Below, piece after piece: positions 9,991-21,680 of a stretch of DNA of 64,000 nt. The translations under genes and the position numbers were made by a program. The notes below the pieces were generated by a model. That model made no database searches, was not told the origin of the DNA, and worked only from the letters and a program-made list of their open reading frames with translations. This stretch comes from Lates calcarifer (taxonomy: Eukaryota; Chordata; Actinopteri; Centropomidae), in the NCBI RefSeq assembly GCF_001640805.2, contig NC_066850.1, positions 15,745,036 to 15,809,035 of the forward strand. Direction: 5' to 3'. Position 1 is the stretch's first letter. The number at the start of each line of letters is the position of its first letter.

Positions 9991-11640
9991 CAACCAGGCA
10001 ATAGATTCCAACCTCATATTATATATAACCTGATATAACCTGATTTAAATTGCTTTCTACTTCACAGTAAATTAACTCTGGTATTTATTTAATTTAAATT
10101 TGCCCTTAAATTAACCTTAAACCCTCAACCTACAGGTCCAACTTTCCACTTATCTCAGCGTGGAGAGTTGGTACCACAGCCAAACAGTACAATGACTGGC
10201 ACAGGTGACTACTGAGCTTCTAAGGCAGCATACACTTCCCACCTGCTGGTGCCATCCCAGCATGAGATGAAGCACTACCTGACAGGTGAAATTAAGACCA
10301 AAAAAGTCTTTTGACTCCTCATTTGCGATGCTATGAATTTGCTATTGACTTATTAGAGCTGGCATGCTAAATGGTTTTTATATTAATAAGTTGATAATGT
10401 GTCTACTTTGGTCTAAATATTACTGATAAATGAGCATCAATCAAAGCACTGACAAAAACATCATTAGATGTGATTTGAGAAAGTCTCTGAATTCTTAACT
10501 AGGGTCAGTTGGTGGGTTTGCTGAGTGTAATGCATTTTCTGATAATACATTTGCAATATGTCCATTTTTGTGCCAAAATGAAACACTCAACCATCATTGG
10601 AGCTACTCGCCATAATCTGCTATTAAGAAATGTTGATCACCTCATTGGGTTGCACCTGTTACAGCTGACTGTGATCATAAACTCTGCTCCTAACAGAGCC
10701 AGCAAAGTGGGGGCAACACATTTCACACTGTGTTTATATTTCCATGCATCAAAATCAAGCAGTTAGCCAACAGTTTGACAATTAGCTGGCTGGTACATTT
10801 TCGTAGCTTTACAACAGCTGATTTAAATAAACAGCAGAATACACATCTCTGCACAAAAGACTTCACCTTTTTTCATTCAACATGATCCAGTGAGTACAGA
10901 CTGTGACCACTTTTATTTATCTATTTAGTTTTACACTTACTATTTTACATATATTATAAAAGAACAGCACCTGATCTGAGTATGTGACACTGATTTTAAA
11001 TTCAAGAGGTCACACCTTGAATCTGAATCTCACCAACATAAATGTGCCTGTGTCATGTAACAGGACAAAGAGTGACGCATCGGACCACAGACCTCAAGCA
11101 AGGGAGACAGATAATGAGATAATGAGTGAAAAGGGACTGAACTTACGTCAGAACCGGGATTCCTCTGGCTCCCTCACTGTTGCTCTTAAAACCACAGATC
11201 GGCATTCATCACAGCAGTCAGCAGCGCTAAAACAAATCCTGTAAAGACAGAAGACAAAATGAGATTTGTCACAATTTAACCTGAGAAGTAAATCAGAAAC
11301 ACAAATGTGATAATCCTCTCACTCACAGTTCAGTTTTTTTTCATCAAATGTATTTTTTTTGCCCCCAATGTGGATAAAACAAAAAGACAGGGTGGCTACC
11401 AGGAGACGGTGGTTTTGATTCCTCATACATGGGCAGCTCAAGATGTCCTATACTGCAGATCCTGCAAGTGATTTGTTCAGCCACATTCACTTTCATGTCG
11501 ACTGCTACCTCCCGCAGCTCACAGCGCCCCCCCACCCCCCGAAAAAAATCCCACCGGAATCGTAACATGGTGTGACCGAAAGTTTACCCAATGCAGCAGG
11601 ACATTAAAGCAACTTTGAGCACAATAACAGTTCTCCGGAA
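9991..11640. other. Non-coding, nothing firm
   Basis: Short, unsupported open frames only. A small inverted repeat ATTCAAG/CTTGAAT flanks AGGTCACAC at about 11000-11022; its meaning is unclear. Confidence 0.45.
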
Positions 11641-11651
11641 AGTTTCCCCCA

Positions 11652-11654
<3 letters not shown>

Positions 11655-11684
<30 letters not shown>
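11655..11684. repeat. A30 homopolymer
   Basis: An uninterrupted run of 30 adenines. No retroelement body or flanking direct repeat was recognised. Confidence 0.9.
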
Positions 11685-11688
<4 letters not shown>

Positions 11689-12129
11689 GTAAACTCTGAG
11701 TCACCTCTCTTTGGCTGTGGAAATTGTTCTCATCCCTCATATTCCCCACCAAGGTGCTGCATCCCACCCCTGCACAGTTCCCGAAAATCAATTGCCTGTG
11801 AGGATTATACGCCTCTATCCACCTCAAAACAGCGGTGGAAAAGGAGAATCATAATTTAAATCTGCGCTTCTGAGGCCACTTTCATTTTCCCGCAATTCCC
11901 AAGTGGCCAGGGCCAAGTTTACAGACAATGTCAGGGAGACGAAGCTGTTCAGAATGTACCTCTTGGCCTCACAGACATGCAGAGCCACTTTAAAGTTTTT
12001 TTAGTTTTTTTAGTGTTTTTTTTCTGAAACAACACAACACTTGAGAATCCAGGAGAAAACAAGCCAGTCGAGTCCTTAAGAAAGCTGTTTGAGGTCTGTC
12101 AATAATGATGGGAATACCAGGGAGACACA

Positions 12130-12505
12130 GCTTGAAAGGCACTTAAGAGCCAAGCAGGGGTTTGATGGGAATAGTCGTGATGTGTGACATGCGAGTCATC
12201 CTCTATCCTGGGATACAAAAACAACAGCTTACAAGGTTAAAGCTGTCTGGAGAGCAGACGTGCCTCACTTCAGCTGCAAAATTTACGATATTTGAAAAAG
12301 AGACGACACCCCCTGCAAACGCTAGAGCATGATATTAAAAACAACATGATGCATTAAGGGTTGGAGGTATGCTAAGCAGAGGTTTGATGGGAACATTCAT
12401 GATGTACTGTCTGACATGCAAGCGCTAGTGTTCCTCCTGGGATACAAAAACAAAAACAGTAGGTTAGTGAGGTGGAGGCTGTATGGAGAGAAAAAAATGT
12501 GTCAC
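12130..12505 (+). repeat. Local tandem duplication, period about 222-229 bp
   Basis: Copy 1 (about 12130-12260) and copy 2 (about 12348-12505) share GCAG(G/A)GGTTTGATGGGA (12154-12170 and 12376-12392), then 'tgacatgc', 'cctgggatacaaaaacaa' and a '(g)gctgt.tggagag' segment in the same order. The copies are well diverged, with small indels. No family was recognised. Confidence 0.7.
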
Positions 12506-12699
12506 ACACGGGTAAGATACTGATCGTAAACAACAGGTGATACTCTGTTAAAAAGTATGGAATTCATAAAATATGTTGTCACATAATCCAACCAAGGAGA
12601 CAGTAAAATGAGTGAAAATTATCATGAAAATTGGGGAGTTTCTTGCATTAAACAAGATGCTGTTCGGCAGCAGACAGAGTGAAACCAAAGGAAACGTTG

Positions 12700-13380
12700 A
12701 CTGTGAGAAATTCCTCCCTCTCAAGAATGTTACTTTCACAGCATACTGAAAAGAATAACTGCCTGGAAGGTAGGAAATGAATGTAAGAGCTAACGGTATG
12801 ATTTGAAAAGTAATATAAAGTGCATACATGCTGAAGTTAATGAGCTTTAAAATGCAAAAAACACAGGTATAGTTCCTCAAAAAGGAGGACAGCGTTTGAT
12901 TGGTGCAAAAAGAGCCAAATCCAATTAACAGGTTGTTGCTGGAAGTGACCTTTTCCTTCATAATCGCTATCGACCATCCCCTGGTTTCCAGGTTTAGTGG
13001 GCATGATAGAGGGCATCTGAGAAGTTGCCAAATTGAAAGCGGTTACGGGTGAGCTGGGGTGTGTGTTCAGAGATAAGGGTTTCAATAACTAAGAGAAATA
13101 TGTGGGATCCTTCCTGCAGGGCCATTAATGACATTAGCAGCAGAGCACTTCTCACTCAGTCCAGCTCGCTCTCGCTCGCTCTCTGGATGCACAGGTGCAG
13201 TTTGGTTTTATACCACCACGTTTACGAGGGATCGTAATGGGTGGGTGCAGCTCAAAACAAACGGGAGGCCAATTAAATGTAAGGGCTTCCTGGGCAAGCT
13301 GCCAATAAGAGGGCCAACAACTCGTTTTATATACAGCTCTCAGAGGAGGAACGCTGGATATTATTTCCTGAATGCGAAAC
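12700..13380. promoter_or_regulatory. Candidate conserved non-coding block
   Basis: Unique sequence with a CATTAATG palindrome (13123-13130), CAATTAA cores (12922 and 13270 regions) and CpG-containing stretches (tttacgagggatcg near 13220). Open frames of up to 137 codons overlap on both strands and look spurious. Enhancer-like by composition only. Confidence 0.3.
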
Positions 13381-13577
13381 AGGCTCATTTGTTGAAAGTT
13401 TTAGTTCATCAGATTTGTATATTTAAAAACATACACAATTATGGTATATCTAATTTAATGATGTGATACTGATATATATTATTGTCAATTTACAAGAAAA
13501 CCCATTTAGAAACTCTTAATAGATAAAGAGGTATTTAATTTGCTGGATTAGCCACTGGTTCTTTATGACGGTGATAC

Positions 13578-13594
13578 AAAAAAAAAAAAAAAAA
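13578..13594. repeat. A17 homopolymer
   Basis: Seventeen adenines a few bases before a SINE fragment. It is at the wrong end to be that fragment's tail. Confidence 0.85.
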
Positions 13595-13607
13595 GAACAC
13601 AAAAAGG

Positions 13608-13800
13608 CCTGACTTCCTCCCACAGTCCAAAGACATGCAGGTTAACTGGTGACTCTAAATTTCCTCTAGGTGTGAATGTGAGTGTGAATGGTTGGTTGTC
13701 TATATATCAGCCCTGTGATAGACTGATAAATCCATCCAGGGTGTACCCCACCTCTCACCCAATGTCAGCTGGGATTAGCTCTGTTCCCCCCCAGAGGTCC
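13608..13800 (+). mobile_element. SINE fragment, 5'-truncated (same family as 3743-3970)
   Basis: Begins at 'acttcctcccacagtccaaa' and continues with 'gacatgcaggttaactggtg', 'gtgaatggttggttgtctat', 'ccagggtgtaccccacctc' and 'caatgtcagctgggattagc'. The tRNA-like head and the extreme 3' tail are missing. Confidence 0.8.
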
Positions 13801-15635
13801 CATGTCCATGCCCCAGTAGGTCAGAGCTGCTGTGGCAGTGTAAGGGGACCTACACAATATTCGACAGATGGATTTAATGTTGTGGCTCATCAGTGTATAA
13901 GTCATCATATTGCTCAGCCCCAATTTGCTAAACTGATTAAACAAATAGTCCAACATTAAGGCTGCATTAATCAGTTGTAAATTAACAGTAAATCAAATGA
14001 TGATGCCTCTATGGAGGTTTTTAGGTTCATTTAGCACATTGTTTTGGTTTTACAGCACATTTACTGTTTAGTTACATCTCACCGCTCTGATCAACCTTGT
14101 TTCCAGGAGAAGAAGGCAGCTGTTTTCATCAAAAAATATCAGCAGAAAAAGATGTGTAAAATGGCTTAACAACTATATTAGCAAAGCCATGATGCCCCAT
14201 ATGGCTATGGCATAAAACAAGAAGCATCATAATTCCAGGCAATTTAACACAGCATTCCAGATAAACAGAGTACAGTATACAGCCTGAAAAACGACAGGTA
14301 CTGTTGCTTTTACAGCCTTCCATTAACACTCATCTGTGCAGAAAAAAAATGCTGCAGAGGACAGATTTAACATCAGTATTAGATTTCACCAATCCAACAG
14401 ATGCCAGACAACCACAAATGTGCATGTATCTGTGTCATTTAGAATTCAAAACTCAATACACACACTGCAGGCTTGTCACAGGGATCTCTCTGGAGTATGG
14501 GAGGACTGAAACTAGAGCAACATGAGAAATGACAACAGAATCCTTTGAAAATTAGGCTTTTATCCACTCAGTGTGACATGAAATTACACCCATGATTTCA
14601 TTCATAACACGGTCTTCTTCTTTTAAAGAAAACATGCACATTGTTTATTCATTTACACTCTCAGTGCTTGATCCTCAATAACACACAGTACCCAACAGGC
14701 ATACCCACAGTAAGTGAAGGTGCTCCTTCTTCATCAGACTCATAGTGACAGTACAGAACGCCCTCTTGGGAGTTATTGCTTCGCCACCACAGGGCCACAG
14801 AGAAAGTCATCACCTGCATGTGTTGTCCATTCCATCCTTCTTGAATGAGAACATGGTTCCTACATGACTAACCTCTGATGTTGTTAATTAACCACCATTA
14901 ACATGCTTCACCGAGAACCCAGCTGTTTCCGGGCAAGCATGAACATCCAGGAAAGCTCTCTGGGGGAGGAAGAGCTGAGAGTGACATCTTGTCTCAGGGC
15001 TCCTGCTCTCTTTTGAATTCAAGTTTTGATTAATATTCTTTGTTGTTGTTGTTTATCTATTTGTGTAGCAGGCTTAACGATTTCCTTAATGCTCCCCCAT
15101 ACTCCATTATTTCCAGGTCAGAGTGTTTCCAACATGCAAATCTTCAAATCAAATTTCCATACTGTTACATATGACTTTCCAGACCTGTGCAGGATTCACC
15201 ACTGCTTCTCTGCTATAATGAAGACAGGCTGTAGACAGGCAGAATGGCACGATAACCAAGCACATTAATAACCACATCATGTATAGATAGCTTGCATGAT
15301 AAAGGCCAGCCATCCTGATGATAATAGGCAGGCATGAGCAGCAAGCTAGGAGGGAGAGATTGACGTCTTAGCTCGAACCACCCCCAACACCCCAGACCCG
15401 ACTCCCTGCCCTTCATCACTCATCCCTGCCTCTCTGTTGTATTGTTACATCTCATTTTCTCCCGATCCATCTTAGTGACGTTGGTGAGCATACGCTCAGG
15501 TCGAGGTCAGGGGCGTGTGATGGTATTAGCATCTTTAGGGCGATGGATTGTTCCTCTTACTGTCAACAGTGTTGGGGGGAGGAGGGTTGGTCAGCAGGTT
15601 ACTGATTCACATAATGGGGCCCCATTAAATGAATC
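13801..15635. other. Non-coding, nothing firm
   Basis: Several unsupported short open frames. There is a short TTG repeat (15041-15051). No repeat family was recognised. Confidence 0.45.
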
Positions 15636-15639
15636 AAGG

Positions 15640-15960
15640 ATGTTGATTTTGTTTAAATGCCGGTCTGTATGTAGCTTGGTCAGTCCATCACTTTGGTTCA
15701 GGCTGAAATATTGGACAACTATTGGATGGATTGCAGTGAAATTATATACAGATGCGCTTGGCCTGGAGACCATGAAGCCCACTAATTTTGGTGGTCCCCA
15801 AATATTCCATCAAGCAGCATCAGCAGGTCAAAGTTTGATATTTATACAGTGAAATATCTCATCATCTACTAGACAGACTGGCACAGAATTTGTTGCAGAC
15901 ATTCCCGGATTCCCAACGTTAAGTCCCCGACTTTCCCTCTTGGACAGTCCTGAGGTTAAC
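15640..15960 (+). mobile_element. Interspersed repeat, 'ctattggatggattgcagtg' family, copy 1
   Basis: The segments 'ttggttcaggctgaaatatt', 'caactattggatggattgca', 'ccactaattttggtggtccc' and 'agcagcatcagcaggtcaaa' match an abundant fish repeat I remember. An inverted copy lies at about 46440-46700, where the reverse complement gives a corresponding 'gttagatggattgtcatgaa' segment. No coding capacity. The class is uncertain. Confidence 0.6.
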
Positions 15961-17080
15961 GTTTGCTTTTTCAATATATCTCCACACCATGAGGTCACAA
16001 CTTTTATTTGTCAGACGCTCCTGAGCCCAAGTGCTACTTGACAGAGATGCTTAGACTTGTTTAACCTGAACAAAGAAACACTGATTCTCTCTAAGATCCT
16101 GTCATCTTAGACCAAAACCCACATGGTGGTGCAAACCTGCGAAGGGTCAGCTAAAGATGAAAAGGTGCATACTGCAATTTTAAACAAAATTGTCCAGAGA
16201 CTTGCAGACAAAAAGTACAGTCACATAAGCTTTCTGTTCAGCAGAGTGGCTCAGCCCCAGAGAGGAATGTGATGTCTCAGTTTCAGTGTGTGCAATTAAT
16301 ATTGAGCAGAGCAATTACAAACTGCAAACAGTGTATGAGAATGATTCTGGTGTTTGTAGCCCAGTGGTGTAATTTTATACTAAACAGGGTAATGATCCAC
16401 TTGCAGATCGAAACAAAAATGGGAAATGCATGTTTAAACTCTGGAGACAAATTTTTGCAGGATGAATGTTTAACATGACTATACCTTTGTACACATGTAA
16501 CAGCTTGGCTCTCCTGACTATCGCAAATCTCAAATCCATCTGACTGGGCCGCTATGCAACATCTGAACAAGACTGACTCAGGGGACTCATCTAATTTGAG
16601 TTTGAGGAGATGGAGTTGTCAGCCAATCAAGGCTGAGTTAAGTGTTAGATCCTGTTAGTGCTCCAATATATCTGAAAATGAAACCAGGGAAACTGCATCA
16701 CAAAGGGCCCTTAATGCACATTTACACCTGTGCCTGGCAGCTAAGTGACTGCTCGGAGGATTCACAGGCTGTCACAGATGCAGCGTGAGCTGGAGCTGCT
16801 AGGTGACAGCGCTGGAATGGTTTCTTTTGTATGTCTCTGTGTTGACGATACAATGTTATGCCACAAGATAAAATACATTAAACTGGCTTACATTTTAGCC
16901 CACACTAGCCCAGTTTAGCCCAGTTTCCTTACAGTGAGTGCAGCAAGACTAAGCTTCGATGAGAGCAGCAGTAAGGAGTATGAGAATCAAAACTATTGTG
17001 TGCTGACAATATGGGCTAAGATTGGATTAAAGAATCAAGAATGAGGATAAGCAAGTGCGAGTTTGCAAAGGAATGGGATT
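15961..17080. other. Non-coding, nothing firm
   Basis: Unsupported open frames only. Short iterated 'tagccca' units lie at about 16897-16922. Confidence 0.45.
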
Positions 17081-18520
17081 AAAAGGAAGTGTCCAATGAG
17101 GTAAAACGGGTGATTTGTCTTCTCCTATTCTTTCCCAACACAATGGCATAATTGCACAAGATGTGGGATGGAGGGATGTAATTCATGGGGGAAGGGAGAT
17201 ATTCAGCAGCTGTAAGGACCACTAGAACGTTTTAAATGGTTCATAGGCCAGTCGGCTACACAGGAGGACTAATTCCCAGCGAGACCTGCATCCCATACCT
17301 TCCCTCTCCTAAAGACCTTGATGCCACCATTATGCATGGGGAATATTGGCAAGTATCCCTGTGCATAAATGCATACACATGAGATAAATTGGCTCCCTTG
17401 GTGAGCAATTGCCCAGTGGAATGCAAGGTTAACATGATGCAACACTGAGGCAGTGGAAATCATATTATTTGTGTTAATTCCTTCAATTCTGATGTATAAC
17501 ATTAGCAAAGATGTTAAATTATGAGCCAGATTATGCGCTCTCTTTAGTTAATGAAGAGGAAAATGGAAAACTGCCTGTGCGTTAAGGAGATCGTTTTTAC
17601 AGTTAACTGGTAATGAAAGCTGGGTTGGGTTCCATACCAGGGTTACGCTGCCAAATGCATCAGAACACAGTAGGGGGAAGAAAAAAAAAAAAAACAAGCA
17701 ATTTCCTGTAAGACCAAATTAAGCCATGTATCTGAAAACATGCCTTTAATGACAGGGCGGAATGAAAGTGCTAGTTAATTAGCCTGGTGTTGAGACATTG
17801 AATAAAGTCAGAAAAGACAAAATGTTGACAAAAAACTAATTACACACGACCTATCACAGATGTAATGCAAAGGGGCCTTTTCTAGTTCTCCCCCAGAGTC
17901 ACAGAGAAACAACAATAAATAAGACAGGCTAATAAAAGCTACATCAAGAGGATTAGTGCTATTATGAATAATTTAAAGCACAGCTTAAATACCTTCTGGA
18001 GGAGGGGGATCTTATTGGCCACTCTGTGAGCCATTCAGGCTTCTGTGACTCTCCAGCAGAACAAACAGCACCATTAAACCTTAATTCTCCTCTGTGTGTT
18101 TGCTACGTCAGTGTGATCCGAATGCTTCTAGGGACTGATTTTGACCTCTGGCCTGAAGTTACATATGTAGATATTCAATTAACCTCCATTTAGGCATGCC
18201 TTAAAAAAATCAGCTTGTTTCTGTGTTTGTCGTTGAATTGGTTACTGTTGACATTCCTTGTAGGCTGGAAGCCTGTAATTTACTTGCTAGCGAAAACTAT
18301 TTCAAATCAATATTTTCTGTCAAATGTTGAACGTCTTGTCTGTGTAACGTGAGGTTGCTGTAATTGTAAAATTGAGCTTCTTCAAAGCAATCAATCACCC
18401 CGCCAGAGGCTTATTTTGCCACAATGACCAGCTTACAGAATCCCTTTGTTATCACAATTACAGTGAGAGCTTAGAGAGGTAGCTACTGTCAGAATCCTGG
18501 TATTTACTCTATCTATACAC
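17081..18520. promoter_or_regulatory. Candidate cluster of conserved non-coding elements
   Basis: This is the longest stretch of unique sequence in the window, free of recognised repeats and rich in homeodomain-type cores (TTAATTAG 17775-17782, TAATTAC 17837-17843, CAATTAAC 18176-18183, CAATTA 18455-18460). There is no convincing open frame. It continues past the hairpin at 18528 into the next block. Conservation is inferred, not observed. Confidence 0.35.
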
Positions 18521-18527
18521 TACAGTA

Positions 18528-18581
18528 ACAATTTTATGCTTGTGTTCACCATGCTTGTGTTCACCACAAGCATAAAATTGT
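18528..18581. repeat. Perfect 17-bp inverted repeat with 20-bp loop and 15-bp tandem repeat
   Basis: ACAATTTTATGCTTGTG (18528-18544) is the exact reverse complement of 18565-18581. Overlapping it, ATGCTTGTGTTCACC occurs twice back to back (18536-18550 and 18551-18565). The arrangement can extrude as a hairpin. It may have arisen by template switching during replication. Confidence 0.9.
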
Positions 18582-20100
18582 GTTATCCAGTACACGTGTA
18601 TGTGGCTGTACAGCTTGCCTCAAAACAACAGCGAGCATTAACTGCCAAGTCGCATCAATTGCTTTGTTTTTCAATGGTAAACTACACACAGATCCATTTC
18701 AATTTAGGCCCAAAGGCCCTTTGACATCCTTTATCATCAACGCAGAGAGCCACTTGTCTTGGGAGATTGCCACATTGGCTGTCACTCAAAACACAAAAGC
18801 CAATCAATACAAGAAAGAAATGGTGTGTGGAAGTTGTATGCCATCTTTCATGACAGCCATGCTGGAGAGGGAAAAATTAGACAGCGTTCAGCAGGAGACG
18901 CCAGGATTGAGTGTTTGGCACAGAAATTCACTCAAAAATTAAAATCTTTATTTGAGATTTTCTTTCTTATTCTTAAACTCCACCAATTTCCATGATATTC
19001 AGTTTTGTATTATGGAAAAAGTAATGATTATCTAGGCTTGTGTTTTAGCAGAATGTCTGTGTTAGATACTGGAGGTGTGAAGTCAGGATTGTATAATTAA
19101 AGATGTTATCAAATTGTGTTATGGGAAATATAGGATTCAGTGTTTTTGCTGTTTTAACCATACTGGACATTAAAAAAAAATGACATTATTATGTAATATA
19201 ATTATATCTCAGCCTCTGCTGCTTTTGATTTTGGCCATTCTTTTTTCTGTCACTTATGAGTTCCCAAGCTTTACTGGTGCAGTAATAAATTACTGGAGAA
19301 CCCCTTTAAGAAGGAATTGTTTAGTTGCTGTAATTTTGGGTGCAGTTCCATTATGATTTTAAAAGAGGAATTCCACTATAAAAAACGGATAAATGGCTTT
19401 TTGGAATGAAATCCTTCAATTATCAAGTCAGACTGCCAGAAAGCCTGCACTGCTGACAGACAGATTCTGATGTTTTCCATGTGGGATCACCCCCATAATG
19501 AAACAGCAGGAGCTGGAGCCTGACCTACCAGAGAGAAATCAATATTCCAAAACAAAACATCTTTGCCTCCCATGGGAGACCCTGGTCAATAAGCCAAAAA
19601 TATCTGAAATTAAATAGGCAGCTGTTGTATGTTACATTCAACCTCATTGAGTGCTGCTTTAGCACTGCTTATTATCATGAAACTGTAAGAGGACAGAAAG
19701 ACAAACAGCTTGTGATAGACATTATTGGGGGCTGTAAACAATACCCACAAAAAAACAGTGCTTGGCAACAGCAGCAGGGCTGAAAAATGGGAATTTAATG
19801 CTTGCATTAAAAAAAGGCAACTCTAGTACAGTGGCAGTAAATGAAATCCACATCAAAATGGGTAATGCCAGGCATGCTTCTCAGTATTACATGGAACGGC
19901 ACCTAATGTGTGTCAGTCTGCCTGTCGCGCAAAATGAACAGCCCAGGGGTTGTTTGGTGCAAATTAAATTCCAACAAGGGGTGAATTCACATGGAAAAAA
20001 AGCTATCTAATTAAACTGCCATGCACGGTCATGTATCTTAAATTACATGCCAACACCATGCAAATGCAGAAAAACTAACACCAGATGCAGACTTCACGCA
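18582..20100. promoter_or_regulatory. Candidate conserved non-coding block, continued
   Basis: Mostly unique sequence with motifs such as CTAATTAAAC (20006-20015) and repeated ATGCCA/CATGCA words near 20020-20060. Open frames at 18536-18995 and 19762-20010 overlap in different frames and have no protein-like pattern. Confidence 0.28.
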
Positions 20101-20536
20101 CATGGCTGCTGGGGTGTTTGAAAGACGAAATTGTGATGAGCAAACACCCCATGAATGTGTTTATGTGGATGAGATTAAAGCAAAAATCCAGGAAAGTAAT
20201 TTCATTTTCACAGCTTTGCCTTTGATTGAAACTAGTTTATCATTTTCTATGTATTGCATTGTAACCCCCAACTCTACCTGTCCAGATGATACAACACTAA
20301 ATCTAATTTCTCCAGCAATTTCCGCAACTAACATCACGGTTCTTTTCAACACACAAAGCAAGAGATCAAATTCCCCTTAACCCCAGGAAGAAAGGAAAGA
20401 AGGGAGAAAAGAGAGGAGAGAAGCATTTCAAGAGTTGAACCAGTGACATTCAGAAGCTGTGGACTTGTTGATGTGCTGGATCAGGGCTGATATTGAATTG
20501 AATTATGAGAGGCCACACTGCGCACACAGCTTTGAT

Positions 20537-20639
20537 GTTGGGGGAGGTGAAGGTGAGGCGGGTGGGGGTGGTGGGGGTGGGGGGTGGGGGTGCTTGGGGG
20601 ATGTAGAACCATTACGTTCAGGTCCATGGGGGGGGGGGG
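20537..20639 (+). repeat. G-rich tract with G12 run (quadruplex-prone)
   Basis: Repeated GGGGG units separated by one to three bases (20538-20600), then a G12 run at 20628-20639. This meets the usual pattern for G-quadruplex formation. Gly-rich open frames through it are artefacts. Confidence 0.85.
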
Positions 20640-21284
20640 TGAGTGTTCCCATCAGACGCAGTCGCTGAGCCTTTTAAATCTGACTCACACTGGAGATGGA
20701 AAGAGACAACAAAGGTGTGTGGACAGAGGGCTGAAAACCAAGAGTCGAGAGATGAGTTTTCAGTCGGGAAGGAGCCAGGAACAGGAAGACAAGGTAATCA
20801 CACTCTGTAAAAGCAAAAGGCATAGAACAGAGCACTGCAGGCAGAAAGCACACATGTAGTTTTTTATTTGCTCTGAACCACCGTGAAGGCTTGACATTTT
20901 CTACCTGGTTCACTTAGATATACATTGTGGTAAAAGCAAACCAGGATTTGTAAAATATGATCCACTTGGTGTCATTTTATGTATTTTGTCTTAAAATAAC
21001 AATGTGACTCACATTTCCAGCCCTCATGGTGGCTAAATGGCTTCCTCTCACCAAATGAACCAAACTAAAGGAAGTTACCTCTCCAGAGTTGAGGATTTTA
21101 CAGTGAATCATGGTGTGACCACTCAGGTCCCCATGGGGAACCAGTGCCCTCAAGCATTTTGGATGGAAGTGACATCGAAATTCAATACAAAAAGTTCAAC
21201 TTGTGCAACAAAACAACTCCAGCCATGTTCAGTTGTGGTTATTGTGAAATAGCCAAAATGTGTACTTTCTGAACAGAATAAAAT
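20640..21284. other. Non-coding, nothing firm
   Basis: No repeat or coding signal recognised. Confidence 0.45.
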
Positions 21285-21680
21285 GTGCTTTTGTTATGTA
21301 TGTATTATGTGGCTAGAGTGAGGAGTTAGTGTGGTATATTAGATGGTGATGTTGATGTGAAGATGATGAAGAGAAGATCTCCGCTGACACATATGTAGAC
21401 CTTCAGACACTACATTAGCTTAAACTCTTCACTGTAGCTTGGCTCTCACTAAACTTAAAACATGCCTACCTGCGCCTCTTACACTTAAAAACCAAATGTG
21501 GTATCTCAGTTCCTCTGGTTCTACTCGCTAAGCTAAGCTAATAACCCCCTGGCCCTAACTACACAGCATAATTGGCATACAGGTATGAGAGGTATCAATC
21601 CTCTCATCTAACTCTCAGCAAGAAAATGAATTTGCTTATTTCTCAATGTCAACACATTCCTTCAAAGACTGTATTATATG
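21285..21680 (+). mobile_element. Interspersed repeat, 'gctaagctaagcta' family, copy 1
   Basis: Contains GCTAAGCTAAGCTA (21528-21541), then 'gaggtatcaatcctctcatc', 'taactctcagcaagaaaatg' and 'tcaatgtcaacacattcctt'. The middle and 3' portion resembles an abundant percomorph repeat. A second copy, with a deletion, is at 57060-57235. The 5' limit is approximate. Confidence 0.65.

Noticed and set aside
20459..20668. Gly-rich open frame
   Set aside because: Direct translation of the G-rich tract.
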